The notes: generated from the sequence alone by a model not told the origin. A stretch of 36,001 bases of DNA from Candidatus Nitrosopumilus sp. (GCA_029863275.1 JAOTVS010000013.1:1-36001), one strand, 5' to 3'. Shown: positions 16,511-24,467, numbered from the stretch's first letter. Translations and numbers: made by a program.

Positions 16511-16885
16511 TTATTGAATTTGCTCTACCTGCCATTGGTCGTTAATCCATGCACCTATGACTTTAACTGGATAATTCCATGACTCTATTATTTTGATGGA
16601 ATTTCTAATTTGTACAACATGTTCTTCTTTTGATACTGGATTGCCTGCGCAGTCATGATGCCCTGAAACAATTATTGTCTCAGATTTGTGCTTATAGATT
16701 GAAATTTCAGTCTTTGATTTGATTTGCTCCAAATCAATATTTCCAGTAATTTTTTTCTCAACTCCTGGCTCAGTTATGGTATCAACATAATCAACATTAT
16801 ATTTTTTTTTGATCCAATCATTTAAAGGAATTTGAATTCTGCCATCCATGCAACTAATAGATGTTGCAAATGCTCCAGTTGCCAT
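16511..16885 (-). CDS. minimal beta-carbonic-anhydrase-like protein
   Basis: This 124-residue protein carries the two signature motifs of beta-class carbonic anhydrases: CXDXR as C12-D14-R16 in ISCMDGR, and HXXC as H76-C79 in GHHDCAGNP. C12, H76 and C79 would hold the zinc; D14 and R16 form the gating pair. It is shorter than normal enzymes (about 170-220 residues) and lacks the usual N-terminal arm and large helical insertion. It could hydrate CO2 or be a relative with a different substrate. The family assignment is firm; catalysis is inferred. Confidence 0.75.
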   Translation of the reverse strand: MATGAFATSISCMDGRIQIPLNDWIKKKYNVDYVDTITEPGVEKKITGNIDLEQIKSKTEISIYKHKSETIIVSGHHDCAGNPVSKEEHVVQIRNSIKIIESWNYPVKVIGAWINDQWQVEQIQ

Positions 16886-16985
16886 GCATAATAAATTGTA
16901 TGTGGATATAAAAAGTTGACAATCTCAAGATAGAACGGTATCTATTTCAAAGAATTTACCTTATTGAAAAAGACAAACTAAAAAA

Positions 16986-17396
16986 CTAATATCCATCTTC
17001 GCCTGGGAAAAGAAGACACCAATAATTTGAACTAGTTTTAGAAGACTTCTTTTGTCCTACCTTGCATGGTCCAAAAATTTTACCTGAGGCAAGTTCAGAC
17101 TGATAGTTAGGAACACGCTGAATTTGCTTTACTATTGAAGAGGTTATAAAAAAAGAACTTGTTTGCTGACCACTGACATCAAATGATTCCGTTGTATCAA
17201 TTATATTATAATCAGTCAATCCATCATCACCAATTGCCTCTTTCGGGGTATATTGGGAAGGTTTGCCTCGATTTGTATGAAAATTTTTAATGTTAATAAT
17301 ACATCCTGAAATTTTTCCAATTCCTATGGCTTTTGTGTGCTCTTGTGGTTTGTTGTAATCCCCCAAGTTGATTTGAGTCTGTTTGGTTTCATTCAT
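16986..17396 (-). CDS. hypothetical protein, beta-rich
   Basis: This 136-residue protein from ATG 17396 has no signal or membrane segment. It contains GKISGCIINIKNFH, a threonine/serine-rich middle (QQTSSFFITSSIVKQ) and ends in WCLLFPGEDGY, with three cysteines in all. No family is recognised. It is separated by about 100 bases from the carbonic-anhydrase-like gene on the same strand. Confidence 0.55.
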   Translation of the reverse strand: MNETKQTQINLGDYNKPQEHTKAIGIGKISGCIINIKNFHTNRGKPSQYTPKEAIGDDGLTDYNIIDTTESFDVSGQQTSSFFITSSIVKQIQRVPNYQSELASGKIFGPCKVGQKKSSKTSSNYWCLLFPGEDGY

Positions 17397-17565
17397 TTGT
17401 TATCTTGTCTTATTGTACAAATTAATTCTAAATGAGTTCTTTCTTATGTAGAATAATGACCAACAGTCAACAGAGAATTGTGTCAAGAAAGTTAATTTGA
17501 AATGAGATTTTAGTCAGCTCTTAGTTAATCAGTAATTTTATGTAAATCCATACTAAGCAGTATTA

Positions 17566-17922
17566 TTGAACCGTAGATTAGCATATTTAGATAAGGTAAA
17601 TCCAGATGTTGCCCAAATTAGAAAAAAAGCACCCACAAACATCGAGCAAGGATGGCAATATATTCAGTTACTATTGCAAAAAACTAATTTAGAAAACTCA
17701 ACTATGGAAACATGGTTAAACAGCAAATATCATATTTTAGAGGAAAATCAATACTTACAATTCATAGACACTAGACCCATAGCAGGAGGGCTGGTCTATA
17801 TTGCTGGGTTGTTTAACGGAGAAGATATTTCCAAAGATATGATCAGACAAATAATGAAGCCGTTGACTGAGAATTTGTTAAATGACCGAATCAACGATTT
17901 GAAGGCATGGCTGGATCTTTGA
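17566..17922 (+). CDS. hypothetical protein with a TFB-cyclin-like C-terminal part
   Basis: This 118-residue protein starts at TTG 17566, with TTTTATGTAAAT as TATA box 23-34 bases upstream. The C-terminal part (IAGGLVYIAGLFNGEDISKD, then a helix and NDRINDLK) lines up by eye with the end of the second cyclin repeat of the TFB in this window (AAALYLSCVKNGEDITQRDI, then NRYKGL). It has no zinc ribbon. It may be a cyclin-fold relative; the similarity is weak and needs a profile search. Confidence 0.55.
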   Translation: MNRRLAYLDKVNPDVAQIRKKAPTNIEQGWQYIQLLLQKTNLENSTMETWLNSKYHILEENQYLQFIDTRPIAGGLVYIAGLFNGEDISKDMIRQIMKPLTENLLNDRINDLKAWLDL

Positions 17923-18063
17923 AAAATGATTTTAGGGAATAATTGGGCTTTTTAGATTTGATTGATTATAGTAATTATTGGAAATAGGCAAGAAAATCTT
18001 TGTTTTTGACATATCATAAGTGCCGAAATGAACATACAGTGGTGAATTTCACTACTAGATGAA

Positions 18064-18360
18064 ATGATTTCATTTGAACATCGAATCCTAAGCGAATACA
18101 AAATAAAATCTGCAAAACTAGACACATTGGTAAAATCCATCCTGACTCATCGCGATCCAAAAGGCTTAGAGGCTATGGAGGCCACTGATTTTCTAGATGT
18201 TCTTGTTAATGAGACAGATCAGTTCTATGAAAAACATAGTGAAATTTTATCAAATAACGGAAAAAGTCCACATGTTCGCTCTCACTTGCCAGAAACTAAA
18301 TTATGGAATGACAATATAGAACGATATTTTGAAAAACACCCACGTCGTAGACGTAAATAA
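18064..18360 (+). CDS. hypothetical helical protein with basic tail
   Basis: This 98-residue all-helical protein starts at ATG 18064 and ends in RRRRK, which suggests nucleic-acid or membrane-surface contact. It has no cysteine and no membrane segment. A near-palindrome AGTGGTGAATTTCACTACT lies just before the start. Family not recognised. It is convergent with the helicase gene. Confidence 0.55.
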   Translation: MISFEHRILSEYKIKSAKLDTLVKSILTHRDPKGLEAMEATDFLDVLVNETDQFYEKHSEILSNNGKSPHVRSHLPETKLWNDNIERYFEKHPRRRRK

Positions 18361-18405
18361 TAGTATTTTTCCCTACATAGGTTATGCGGTTTGAATAATT
18401 GTTTT

Positions 18406-19983
18406 TTAGATGTCATCCATTCCTAAAACATCATAGTATGCTCGCGGAATCATACTTTGGGCCTTAAAAAAGACGTTATTTATGGCAGTGTCTAAAACAT
18501 AAGTTTTAGCCCAATCATTCTCACTTCTAATAGAACGACCAAAACCTTGTAAAATTTTTGTTAATGTTTGGGAAGTATACCAAAGAGGAAATTTTTGCAT
18601 TTTTGCTTTAACTCTTTTTTCTGTATAATTTGGATATGGCACTTTTGCAATAATTTGAAATCTCGAGAGATCATCTTTCAAATCAACACCTTCCCAAAGA
18701 GATGATGAAAGTAAAACACCATTTGGATCTTTGGAATGTTCCGCTATCACTTCGTCTTGAGTTTTTCCGTCTTTATTCATGCTATGACAAATTCTAACTC
18801 GCTTCATATTATTTGGGGAAAGATTTCTAAGAATTTTATTACAACGGGAAATAGAAGAAGTAAGGATTAGCCCTCGCTCTTTAGAGTGTTCGTTCAAAAT
18901 TCGATCAATAGTTTGAATCACCTCTAGTTCATCCGATTCTGTAGATCCATAACTTAAACGCTTTATGTTTAGAAAATCCACTGTTCTATTTTTCATAGGA
19001 AATGGGGATTTTTCTGTATCGATAAATGCAACATTATCTTTTTCAAAACCCATGTTCTCACAGAAACTTTTATGATCAATGGTAGCAGACATGAAAATTT
19101 GAAATTCGGTTGTAAAAAGAGATTTAGAGAATTTAGATACATCTATTGGTTTTAAAGAAATATTTCTAAAATTTCCATTAATGTCTGTAGTCGGTTCATT
19201 TACTATAAAGTTTTTTTTGTCTGCAATAATGTCTATTTTTGCCTGAGCAGCCTTTTCATATCTCCTTTCTAATCGAGTGATCAATTCATAGTCCGGGTTG
19301 TTTTGATACTCATTATTCTCTTTGATTTCTTTGATTTGTTTTGCATAAGAATAAGCAATATCATCTGTTAGTTGAATCATTGAATCTAAATCTGAAAAAT
19401 CATATCTTTCTGTGTTTAAATTACACTCAGTTATTTGCCCACTAAAAATATCAAATCCTACAAATTGTATAATTTGGTCTTCAATTTTATGAGCTTCATC
19501 AAAAACAGAGACTTTTCTGTCCAAATAATCCTCAAATAATTTTTTGTTGTAGGTCATAATTTGAAAGTAGGCATGATAATTCCAAAGAGAGTGTTTTGAG
19601 ACTAGGGCATCATATTTTTGGAGATAGTAATGACATGAATTTTTATCCTGTGTGTTTTCTTCTACTTGTTTTATTGTGGGTTTAAATTTGCAAATTTCAG
19701 TTATTTCCTTCCCGTTTTTGATAATTTTTTCTTGGCATTGTCCTTTATCACAAGTTAATCCCCAACGCATTGCTCGTCTAGCGTTATCCATTTTTTCAGA
19801 TTGCATTAACTTTAAGCATGGGAAATTTTGTTTGCCCTTTACAGGTTTAAGGAATGGAATATCTTTGATATACTGATCCTGTAGTTGTTTTGATGCCGTA
19901 ACTGTAAAAGAACTATCAAAATAACTAGAAACAGTTGCACCAATTAACGATTTTCCAACTCCAGTTGGTGCACATAAGATCAA
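18406..19983 (-). CDS. XPD/DinG-type iron-sulfur DNA helicase (5' end uncertain)
   Basis: This is a superfamily 2 helicase of the Rad3/XPD/DinG group. From TTG 19983 (525 residues) it has Walker A APTGVGKS at 5-12, cysteines C56, C78, C83, C98 and C117 that can hold the 4Fe-4S cluster, DEAH at 162-165, motif III-like FMSATI and motif VI LQGFGRSIR. It unwinds DNA 5' to 3' in repair. This start is too late: the preceding 35 codons, without a stop, encode FPRQFSPRDIQ and other residues typical of the family's first motif. See the separate entry on the 5' end. Confidence 0.85.
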   Translation of the reverse strand: MILCAPTGVGKSLIGATVSSYFDSSFTVTASKQLQDQYIKDIPFLKPVKGKQNFPCLKLMQSEKMDNARRAMRWGLTCDKGQCQEKIIKNGKEITEICKFKPTIKQVEENTQDKNSCHYYLQKYDALVSKHSLWNYHAYFQIMTYNKKLFEDYLDRKVSVFDEAHKIEDQIIQFVGFDIFSGQITECNLNTERYDFSDLDSMIQLTDDIAYSYAKQIKEIKENNEYQNNPDYELITRLERRYEKAAQAKIDIIADKKNFIVNEPTTDINGNFRNISLKPIDVSKFSKSLFTTEFQIFMSATIDHKSFCENMGFEKDNVAFIDTEKSPFPMKNRTVDFLNIKRLSYGSTESDELEVIQTIDRILNEHSKERGLILTSSISRCNKILRNLSPNNMKRVRICHSMNKDGKTQDEVIAEHSKDPNGVLLSSSLWEGVDLKDDLSRFQIIAKVPYPNYTEKRVKAKMQKFPLWYTSQTLTKILQGFGRSIRSENDWAKTYVLDTAINNVFFKAQSMIPRAYYDVLGMDDI

Positions 19984-20098
19984 TTTCTTGTATCCGGATT
20001 TGAAACTATCCTCAATGTCTAAAAGAATTTTTTTTTGGATATCTCGGGGAGAGAATTGTCTTGGAAAATATTTTAAAAGAGACAGGATTTAGATTCAT
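19984..20098 (-). other. helicase 5' end in two frames (probable frameshift)
   Basis: Upstream of TTG 19983 the helicase frame stays open to 20088, just after a TAA at 20089-20091, and encodes LLKYFPRQFSPRDIQKKI and more, but it has no ATG, GTG or TTG. An ATG at 20098 lies in a different frame and begins MNLNPVSF. Adding two bases to the CTCT run near 20074-20081 would join the two as MNLNPVSLLKYFPRQ. So a two-base deletion, a sequencing error or a non-standard start explains the break. A TTTAATA box lies ahead of the ATG. Confidence 0.55.
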
Positions 20099-20154
20099 TT
20101 CTAAGGCTATTAAAGTCATGAAGATCTTAAAGATCAGAAAGAAGGTAAATGTAG

Positions 20155-20565
20155 TTATTGCTCATGGAATTTTTTTAATCCTTGGCCGATCATAGAAAAG
20201 ATTGTTTGTGCAGCACCTGCTGCATCAGGATTTCCTACATCTGTACTTATGGTAAAATTAGATTTTCCATCTCCAGTTGATTTTACAGTAAATGTAAATT
20301 TCATTCCTCGTATTTGGATTGGTCCCTCATCTAGGCAAACAGTTAAAATTTTATTTTTTTCATCTAAAAATTCAAGCGTTTCTAGAGTTTGAAAATCTTG
20401 ATGTCCCAGGTTTACATCACATGTTCTTTTAGATCCTTTTTGATTTCCAGTAATAACTGATTTAGTTACTATGGATAAATATTTCTCAACCCCATCAAAG
20501 GATCTAAGAGTATTCCAAAGTTTATCACTTGACTCATTGATTTGAGTATCATGAATAACTTTCAT
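20155..20565 (-). CDS. SRPBCC (START-like) lipid/ligand-binding fold protein
   Basis: This 136-residue protein has the start of the helix-grip fold (KVIHDTQINESSDKLWNTLR), a beta sheet in the middle and a long C-terminal helix (AAQTIFSMIGQGLKKFHEQ). This fits the polyketide-cyclase/START superfamily, which binds hydrophobic ligands. No catalytic residue is obvious. The gene starts 57 bases from the end of the next upstream AT-rich interval and stands alone. Confidence 0.72.
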   Translation of the reverse strand: MKVIHDTQINESSDKLWNTLRSFDGVEKYLSIVTKSVITGNQKGSKRTCDVNLGHQDFQTLETLEFLDEKNKILTVCLDEGPIQIRGMKFTFTVKSTGDGKSNFTISTDVGNPDAAGAAQTIFSMIGQGLKKFHEQ

Positions 20566-20736
20566 GATTGAAAATTTTAAGAATAGTATTTTAAAATCTG
20601 TTCAAAAGTTTTAGGATACAATATTTAAATAATAGCATATGAGGTTATACAAATTATTTTGTATTCAAATTTATTCAAGGTCTAATCACAAAATTGATAA
20701 AAATTATAGAATGATTTACTCCTCCCAAGTAAAGTA

Positions 20737-20895
20737 ATGACATGCATTGACGCATTATTGCTAGTAGTAGCAACCATAAGCGCATTATTTTATCTAATAA
20801 TAAACAAGGAGTATCTTATTTTAGAGGAATCAATTTTGTCTCTTGTAATTGGACATGGATTTATCCCGTCAGATATTGGATTAGAGACAAAATAA
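20737..20895 (+). CDS. small membrane protein, 52 residues
   Basis: ATG 20737 opens a frame with one membrane helix (IDALLLVVATISALFYLIIN) and a mixed outer part ending in GFIPSDIGLETK. The clear hydrophobic block and normal codon use support a real gene. CTCCTCCC-like sequence precedes it but no strong Shine-Dalgarno is seen. Function unknown. Confidence 0.5.
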   Translation: MTCIDALLLVVATISALFYLIINKEYLILEESILSLVIGHGFIPSDIGLETK

Positions 20896-21061
20896 AAAAT
20901 AGACACAGATTGTGAGGTATCTTGAAATGGTAGTCAAAAATTTCTAAAAGAAGACAATTAGTCTTCCAAATATCAAATAAGTTCTATTTTAGTACCGTTA
21001 ATCCTAATTTTAGCTGCCTTTCAAGAAAAAATAATAAATTCCAGAGAGATTAACAAACAAA

Positions 21062-21196
21062 ATGCATCAATGTTATTACTGTGAGCAAATTTTTGACTCA
21101 AAAGAGGCTCTTTATGAACATGTAGAGGTTCACTCTGATGTTGAAAGAAATCGAGAAATCACTGAAAGGCGAAAAAAATCTCAAAAATCAAAGTAA
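21062..21196 (+). CDS. C2H2 zinc-finger micro-protein, 44 residues
   Basis: ATG 21062 encodes one canonical TFIIIA-type finger: C4-X2-C7-X3-F11-X5-L17-X2-H20-X3-H24, all positions present (CYYCEQIFDSKEALYEHVEV). A highly charged tail of 20 residues follows, ending in RRKKSQKSK. It probably binds DNA, RNA or a protein partner. The exact match to the C2H2 pattern makes a chance frame unlikely. Confidence 0.75.
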   Translation: MHQCYYCEQIFDSKEALYEHVEVHSDVERNREITERRKKSQKSK

Positions 21197-21338
21197 TAAT
21201 TTAAATTTAGTAAAATTTCAAATCAGACAAATTTGAATATTAATTATTTTCTAAAGTGAATTGAGACTAAAAAAATAGAGTAAATGAATGAAAATTTCAC
21301 ATTGAGGAAATGAAATAATTACTTTTCGTTGAATTCTT

Positions 21339-21584
21339 ATGGATTGGATTGAGACTTTACTTAAAAAATCACGTGAGAAGACTCTGACAAAAGCCGAAGT
21401 CCTTCATAGTTTATTTCACATGATTGAGGTTAATGAGAATACATTAAATCAAATTCAAATGGATAAAAGAGATTTTGGACCAGAACTAGCAGAATTTAAG
21501 AAATCAGAAATTGACGATATTAATTTTCATATTAAATATTATAGAGGACTAGTAAACTTCATAAACAATATTTCTGAAAATTAA
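21339..21584 (+). CDS. small helical protein, unknown
   Basis: This 81-residue protein from ATG 21339 is entirely helical and charged (MDWIETLLKKSREKTLTKAE, later KKSEIDDINFHIKYYRGL). It has no cysteine or membrane segment. It is convergent with the DUF922-like gene, with 38 bases between them. No family recognised. Confidence 0.6.
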   Translation: MDWIETLLKKSREKTLTKAEVLHSLFHMIEVNENTLNQIQMDKRDFGPELAEFKKSEIDDINFHIKYYRGLVNFINNISEN

Positions 21585-21622
21585 AATTTCAAGTAGAAAT
21601 AGCAAAATTCAAAAATTACAAT

Positions 21623-22162
21623 TTACTTTTTTCTGAAACTATCAAATTTTAGGTCATATTCATTTTGAATAATTTTATTATGACCAAATTCAGTATCTTC
21701 ATCATATTTTTTTCTTTTTTGGATTAAATCCAGAAATAGTTTTTCCAACTCTTTTGCAATCATAATACCTGATTGTTCTCGGGCAAATTGTTTTTGTTGT
21801 TCTTCATTTTGTCCTATAGTAGGGAATTTACGCGCATGAAATTTTTTTTGGATTTTTTCAGTAATTGAAGATCGTTCCATTTCAGTAAGATCAAAATGAC
21901 CTTGCTCATGTTTTAAGAGGTCCATGGAAGATTGACCTTTCCGTACCCATGAAAGATGTCGAAGAAATTGAGTATGTAATTTTATATCATAGATTTCAAA
22001 ATAAATTTTATCCTCATGTACTGTTGAATTTACCATCCATGTATAATGAAATTTAATACAACTAGAAGAATCTTCAAATGCTGATGGATTTGAGCTTGCT
22101 TTAAAATCAGACCATTTAAGAAAATAATCTTTTGACCACAAGAGAATATCATCATTTTCCAT
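21623..22162 (-). CDS. DUF922-like putative zinc-dependent protein
   Basis: This 179-residue protein from ATG 22162 has LLKHEQGHFDLTE at about 83-95; HEXXH-like HEQGH plus the following FD is typical of the DUF922 family, whose members are predicted zinc peptidases. The N-terminal LKWSDFKA and the SWVRKGQSS segment also match. There is no signal peptide, so it acts in the cytoplasm. The C-terminus is long, charged and helical. Catalysis is inferred only from the motif. Confidence 0.65.
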   Translation of the reverse strand: MENDDILLWSKDYFLKWSDFKASSNPSAFEDSSSCIKFHYTWMVNSTVHEDKIYFEIYDIKLHTQFLRHLSWVRKGQSSMDLLKHEQGHFDLTEMERSSITEKIQKKFHARKFPTIGQNEEQQKQFAREQSGIMIAKELEKLFLDLIQKRKKYDEDTEFGHNKIIQNEYDLKFDSFRKK

Positions 22163-22271
22163 TAATCATTACAGAATCACTTGGAATAAAATTTTTAAGA
22201 TTTTTGTATCGGGTTTTTAGGCATGGAGGATTTTAAATTTCATTTTGAGGATTTGGATTTTTTCAAAAAAT

Positions 22272-22604
22272 TTAATGGATTTTATCAAATGCATCTTTTA
22301 GAATTTTTTTTATTTCATTTAAATTCTGGTTTAATTGAATTTCGTGGATTTGTGGCTCTTCTTTACGATTTTTTTGGATTTTAATTATTACCGCGTCTTC
22401 GTTAGGTGAGACATCTGCGAACCATCTAAAACTTATGGATTTTCCAAAAACAATTCTATGCATACGTATATCTTCAACAACGGTTTCTCCCAAAGAAAAA
22501 CAATAGTCTCTAATTGAATCAAAAAGAGGACGACATTGTATTGGTACTTGTTTTATAAAATCTTCATAAGTTCTTTTATTCCCAAAGGATACAAGTTTAT
22601 TCAT
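22272..22604 (-). CDS. DUF5655-like hypothetical protein
   Basis: This 110-residue protein starts at ATG 22604. Its layout (a helix with DFIKQVPIQCRPLFDSIRDY, then VEDIRMHRIVFGKSISFRWF) resembles the small DUF5655 domain by eye. No catalytic motif can be named. It lies on the same strand as the DUF922-like gene, 109 bases upstream of it, and may share its transcript. Confidence 0.5.
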   Translation of the reverse strand: MNKLVSFGNKRTYEDFIKQVPIQCRPLFDSIRDYCFSLGETVVEDIRMHRIVFGKSISFRWFADVSPNEDAVIIKIQKNRKEEPQIHEIQLNQNLNEIKKILKDAFDKIH

Positions 22605-22742
22605 ACCAATATTAGATTTTAGAAATTAAATATACCTTATGAATACAATTTTGGGGATTTTTAATAAGTAAAATTAAAAAATTAATTTAAGAAATTTTAA
22701 AAAAATAAAAACACATTCATATTGAAAATTGAGTGTGTAGGA

Positions 22743-22759
22743 ATAAATGTTGCATTTAT
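22743..22759. terminator. 7-bp hairpin beyond the end of a minus-strand frame
   Basis: ATAAATG and CATTTAT are perfect inverted copies around TTG. The hairpin lies 13 bases after the stop of the minus-strand frame 22772-22975, where a 3'-end signal would be expected. Confidence 0.3.
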
Positions 22760-22771
22760 AGTTTAATAAAA

Positions 22772-22975
22772 TTAAGAATGTTTTCCATCTCTTCCACTTG
22801 ATTTTCCATACTGCACAGAAATATCAAAACCCAGCCAAAAGATATCTTTTGTCTGAAAAGATTCATGATAAGTTTCATGAGATACTAAATCCTCATCACC
22901 CCAATTACCATTATAGAAAAAAGAACATTTTTCGATTTTATTGTTTTTCTTTGTTCCTTTACAAGTTATTATCAA
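22772..22975 (-). CDS. possible small protein, 67 residues
   Basis: The frame from ATG 22975 encodes two cysteines (IITCKGTKK, IEKCSFFYNGNWGDEDL) and a C-terminus FDISVQYGKSSGRDGKHS that looks protein-like. The opposite strand also has a frame over the same bases, but that one is rich in F, Y, K and H as expected from antisense AT-rich DNA. No family is recognised. Confidence 0.4.
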   Translation of the reverse strand: MIITCKGTKKNNKIEKCSFFYNGNWGDEDLVSHETYHESFQTKDIFWLGFDISVQYGKSSGRDGKHS

Positions 22976-23036
22976 AGATTTTTAGTTTCTCAACATAATT
23001 GAAAAATATTGTGGTATTTTGGTTTCTTTATTAATT

Positions 23037-23088
23037 GTTTGACGGCAGGAAATTCTAGGGTATGGCAAATACAACAATGCCGTCAAAC
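23037..23088. repeat. perfect 11-bp inverted repeat, 30-base loop
   Basis: GTTTGACGGCA (23037-23047) and TGCCGTCAAAC (23078-23088) are exact inverted copies. The stem is GC-richer than the surrounding DNA. No gene overlaps it. It could be an RNA hairpin, a termination element or the ends of a small mobile element; no target duplication is visible. Confidence 0.6.
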
Positions 23089-23274
23089 TTGATGACTCAA
23101 AATACATTCTCAGAAGATATTAAAAGAAATTGGATGTTCAATTTGAACAGATTTCAAAATCTTACGAATATGATTTTATTTCTAGGCAGATAAGATCAAT
23201 TTTTTGATCCATTTTGATTAAATAAAAAAACTCTGTGAATTTTAACAATTTTTGAAAGTAATAATTAATACCAA

Positions 23275-23373
23275 AAATAGGAAGCAAGACTGTTTGCTGG
23301 TTTGATGTCTTCAATGTATCCCCCAAAGGGACTGAGGCTAAAGGAGCATCAAACTTGCTTGCTTTCCTAATTG
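23275..23373 (-). ncRNA. candidate structured small RNA
   Basis: The minus-strand RNA would begin near 23370 with GGAAAGCAAG pairing to CTTGCTTCC at the other end (23280-23288), one base bulged. An inner perfect 8-bp stem is GTTTGATG (minus strand, 23347-23354) with CATCAAAC (23300-23307). Inside it TCCCTTTGGGGGA can form a small hairpin. A run TATTTTT follows the closing stem, as in archaeal termination, and a TATA-like AGTAAAAATA lies 20-26 bases before the start. I do not recognise a known RNA family. The strand is inferred from the box and the U run. Confidence 0.5.
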
Positions 23374-23392
23374 GTCAATTTAACTTGCCATA

Positions 23393-23456
23393 CTATTTTT
23401 ACTAATACCGATAAATTCCTTAATACTTGAGGGTGAAAATATCTATTTTTACTAAT
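23393..23456 (-). promoter_or_regulatory. two copies of a 14-base promoter-like element
   Basis: CTATTTTTACTAAT occurs at 23393-23406 and 23443-23456. Thirteen of these bases also occur at 13359-13371, at TATA distance before a minus-strand gene. On the minus strand each reads ATTAGTAAAAATAG, a plausible TATA box. The first copy would place transcription at about 23372, the start of the candidate RNA. Confidence 0.4.
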
Positions 23457-23546
23457 TATATCTTAAGAAAATAGGCATATCATAAGTGGTAAAACCATAG
23501 TATGCATAGTACTTATAACCATAAAAACTAGTTATTCCTGAAGTTC

Positions 23547-24467
23547 ATGGTTAGATCAAATTCAAAAGTCGGTGAATCCTGTTCCCGTTGCGGTAAAAAT
23601 GAAATGGTTACAGATACCACGACTGGAGAAAAATTCTGTAGTAAATGTGGATATGTAGTATCAGAAAAATCACAAGAGTCAGGTCCTGAGTGGCGTGCCT
23701 TCACCCAAGATGAAAGTGGAAATAGAGCACGAACAGGTGCGCCAACATCCCTTACCATGCATGATATGGGTTTGGCCACAATAATCAACCCCATTAACAA
23801 AGATGCCTCAGGAAAACCCCTAACTGCATCCATGAAAAGCACAATTGAGAGATTAAGAACATGGGATAGTAGAAGTCAGGTCCATGAACCAGTAGATAGG
23901 AACTTTAGACAAGCATTCAGCGAATTAAATAGATTAAAAGACAAACTTGCGATTTCAGATTCCGTAATGGAGAAAGCTGCATACATTTATCGCAAGGCCT
24001 TAGAAAAAGGACTAGTTAGAGGAAGATCAATATCTGCGTTAATTGCAGCCGCTCTTTATGCTGCATGTAGAGATACTGAAACACCAAGAACACTAAAAGA
24101 TGTGGGTGAGGCTGGCAACATTAAAAGAAAAGATATTGCAAGATGTTATAGATTATTAGTTAAAGAATTAGAACTAGTTATGCCAGTAGTTGATTCTGTT
24201 CAGTGTGTTGCAAGAATTGCAAGTAGACTTGGAATTACAGAGAAAACTAAGCGTTATGCAACCAAAGTTCTAAAAGTAGCACAAGAACATGAAGAATCAG
24301 CTGGTAAAGACCCAATGGGTTTGGCTGCTGCTGCATTGTACTTGTCATGTGTAAAAAATGGCGAAGACATTACTCAAAGAGATATTGCAGAGGCTGCAAA
24401 TGTTACCGAAGTAACCATAAGAAATAGATACAAAGGTCTTAAAATAGATCAAAACATGGATTTGTAA
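23547..24467 (+). CDS. tfb: transcription initiation factor TFB
   Basis: This 306-residue archaeal TFIIB homologue recruits RNA polymerase to TBP-bound promoters. It has the N-terminal zinc ribbon (C12, C15, C31, C34), the B-reader/linker region (EWRAFTQDESGNRARTGAP) and two cyclin repeats ending in TEVTIRNRYKGL, the helix-turn-helix that reads the BRE. ATG 23547 follows TTATAA at 23513-23518 by about 30 bases. It lies convergently to tbp, about 100 bases apart, so both basal factors are neighbours. Confidence 0.97.
   Translation: MVRSNSKVGESCSRCGKNEMVTDTTTGEKFCSKCGYVVSEKSQESGPEWRAFTQDESGNRARTGAPTSLTMHDMGLATIINPINKDASGKPLTASMKSTIERLRTWDSRSQVHEPVDRNFRQAFSELNRLKDKLAISDSVMEKAAYIYRKALEKGLVRGRSISALIAAALYAACRDTETPRTLKDVGEAGNIKRKDIARCYRLLVKELELVMPVVDSVQCVARIASRLGITEKTKRYATKVLKVAQEHEESAGKDPMGLAAAALYLSCVKNGEDITQRDIAEAANVTEVTIRNRYKGLKIDQNMDL

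Noticed and set aside
23275-23373. tRNA, 5S rRNA or TPP riboswitch as identity of the structured element
   Set aside because: No T-loop, no 5S consensus and no THI-box core is present; the stems do not fit these families.
18010-23488. 13-base match CATATCATAAGTG upstream of two genes (18.0 and 23.5 kb)
   Set aside because: Distances to the two starts differ, and 13-base matches are expected by chance in 36 kb of AT-rich DNA.
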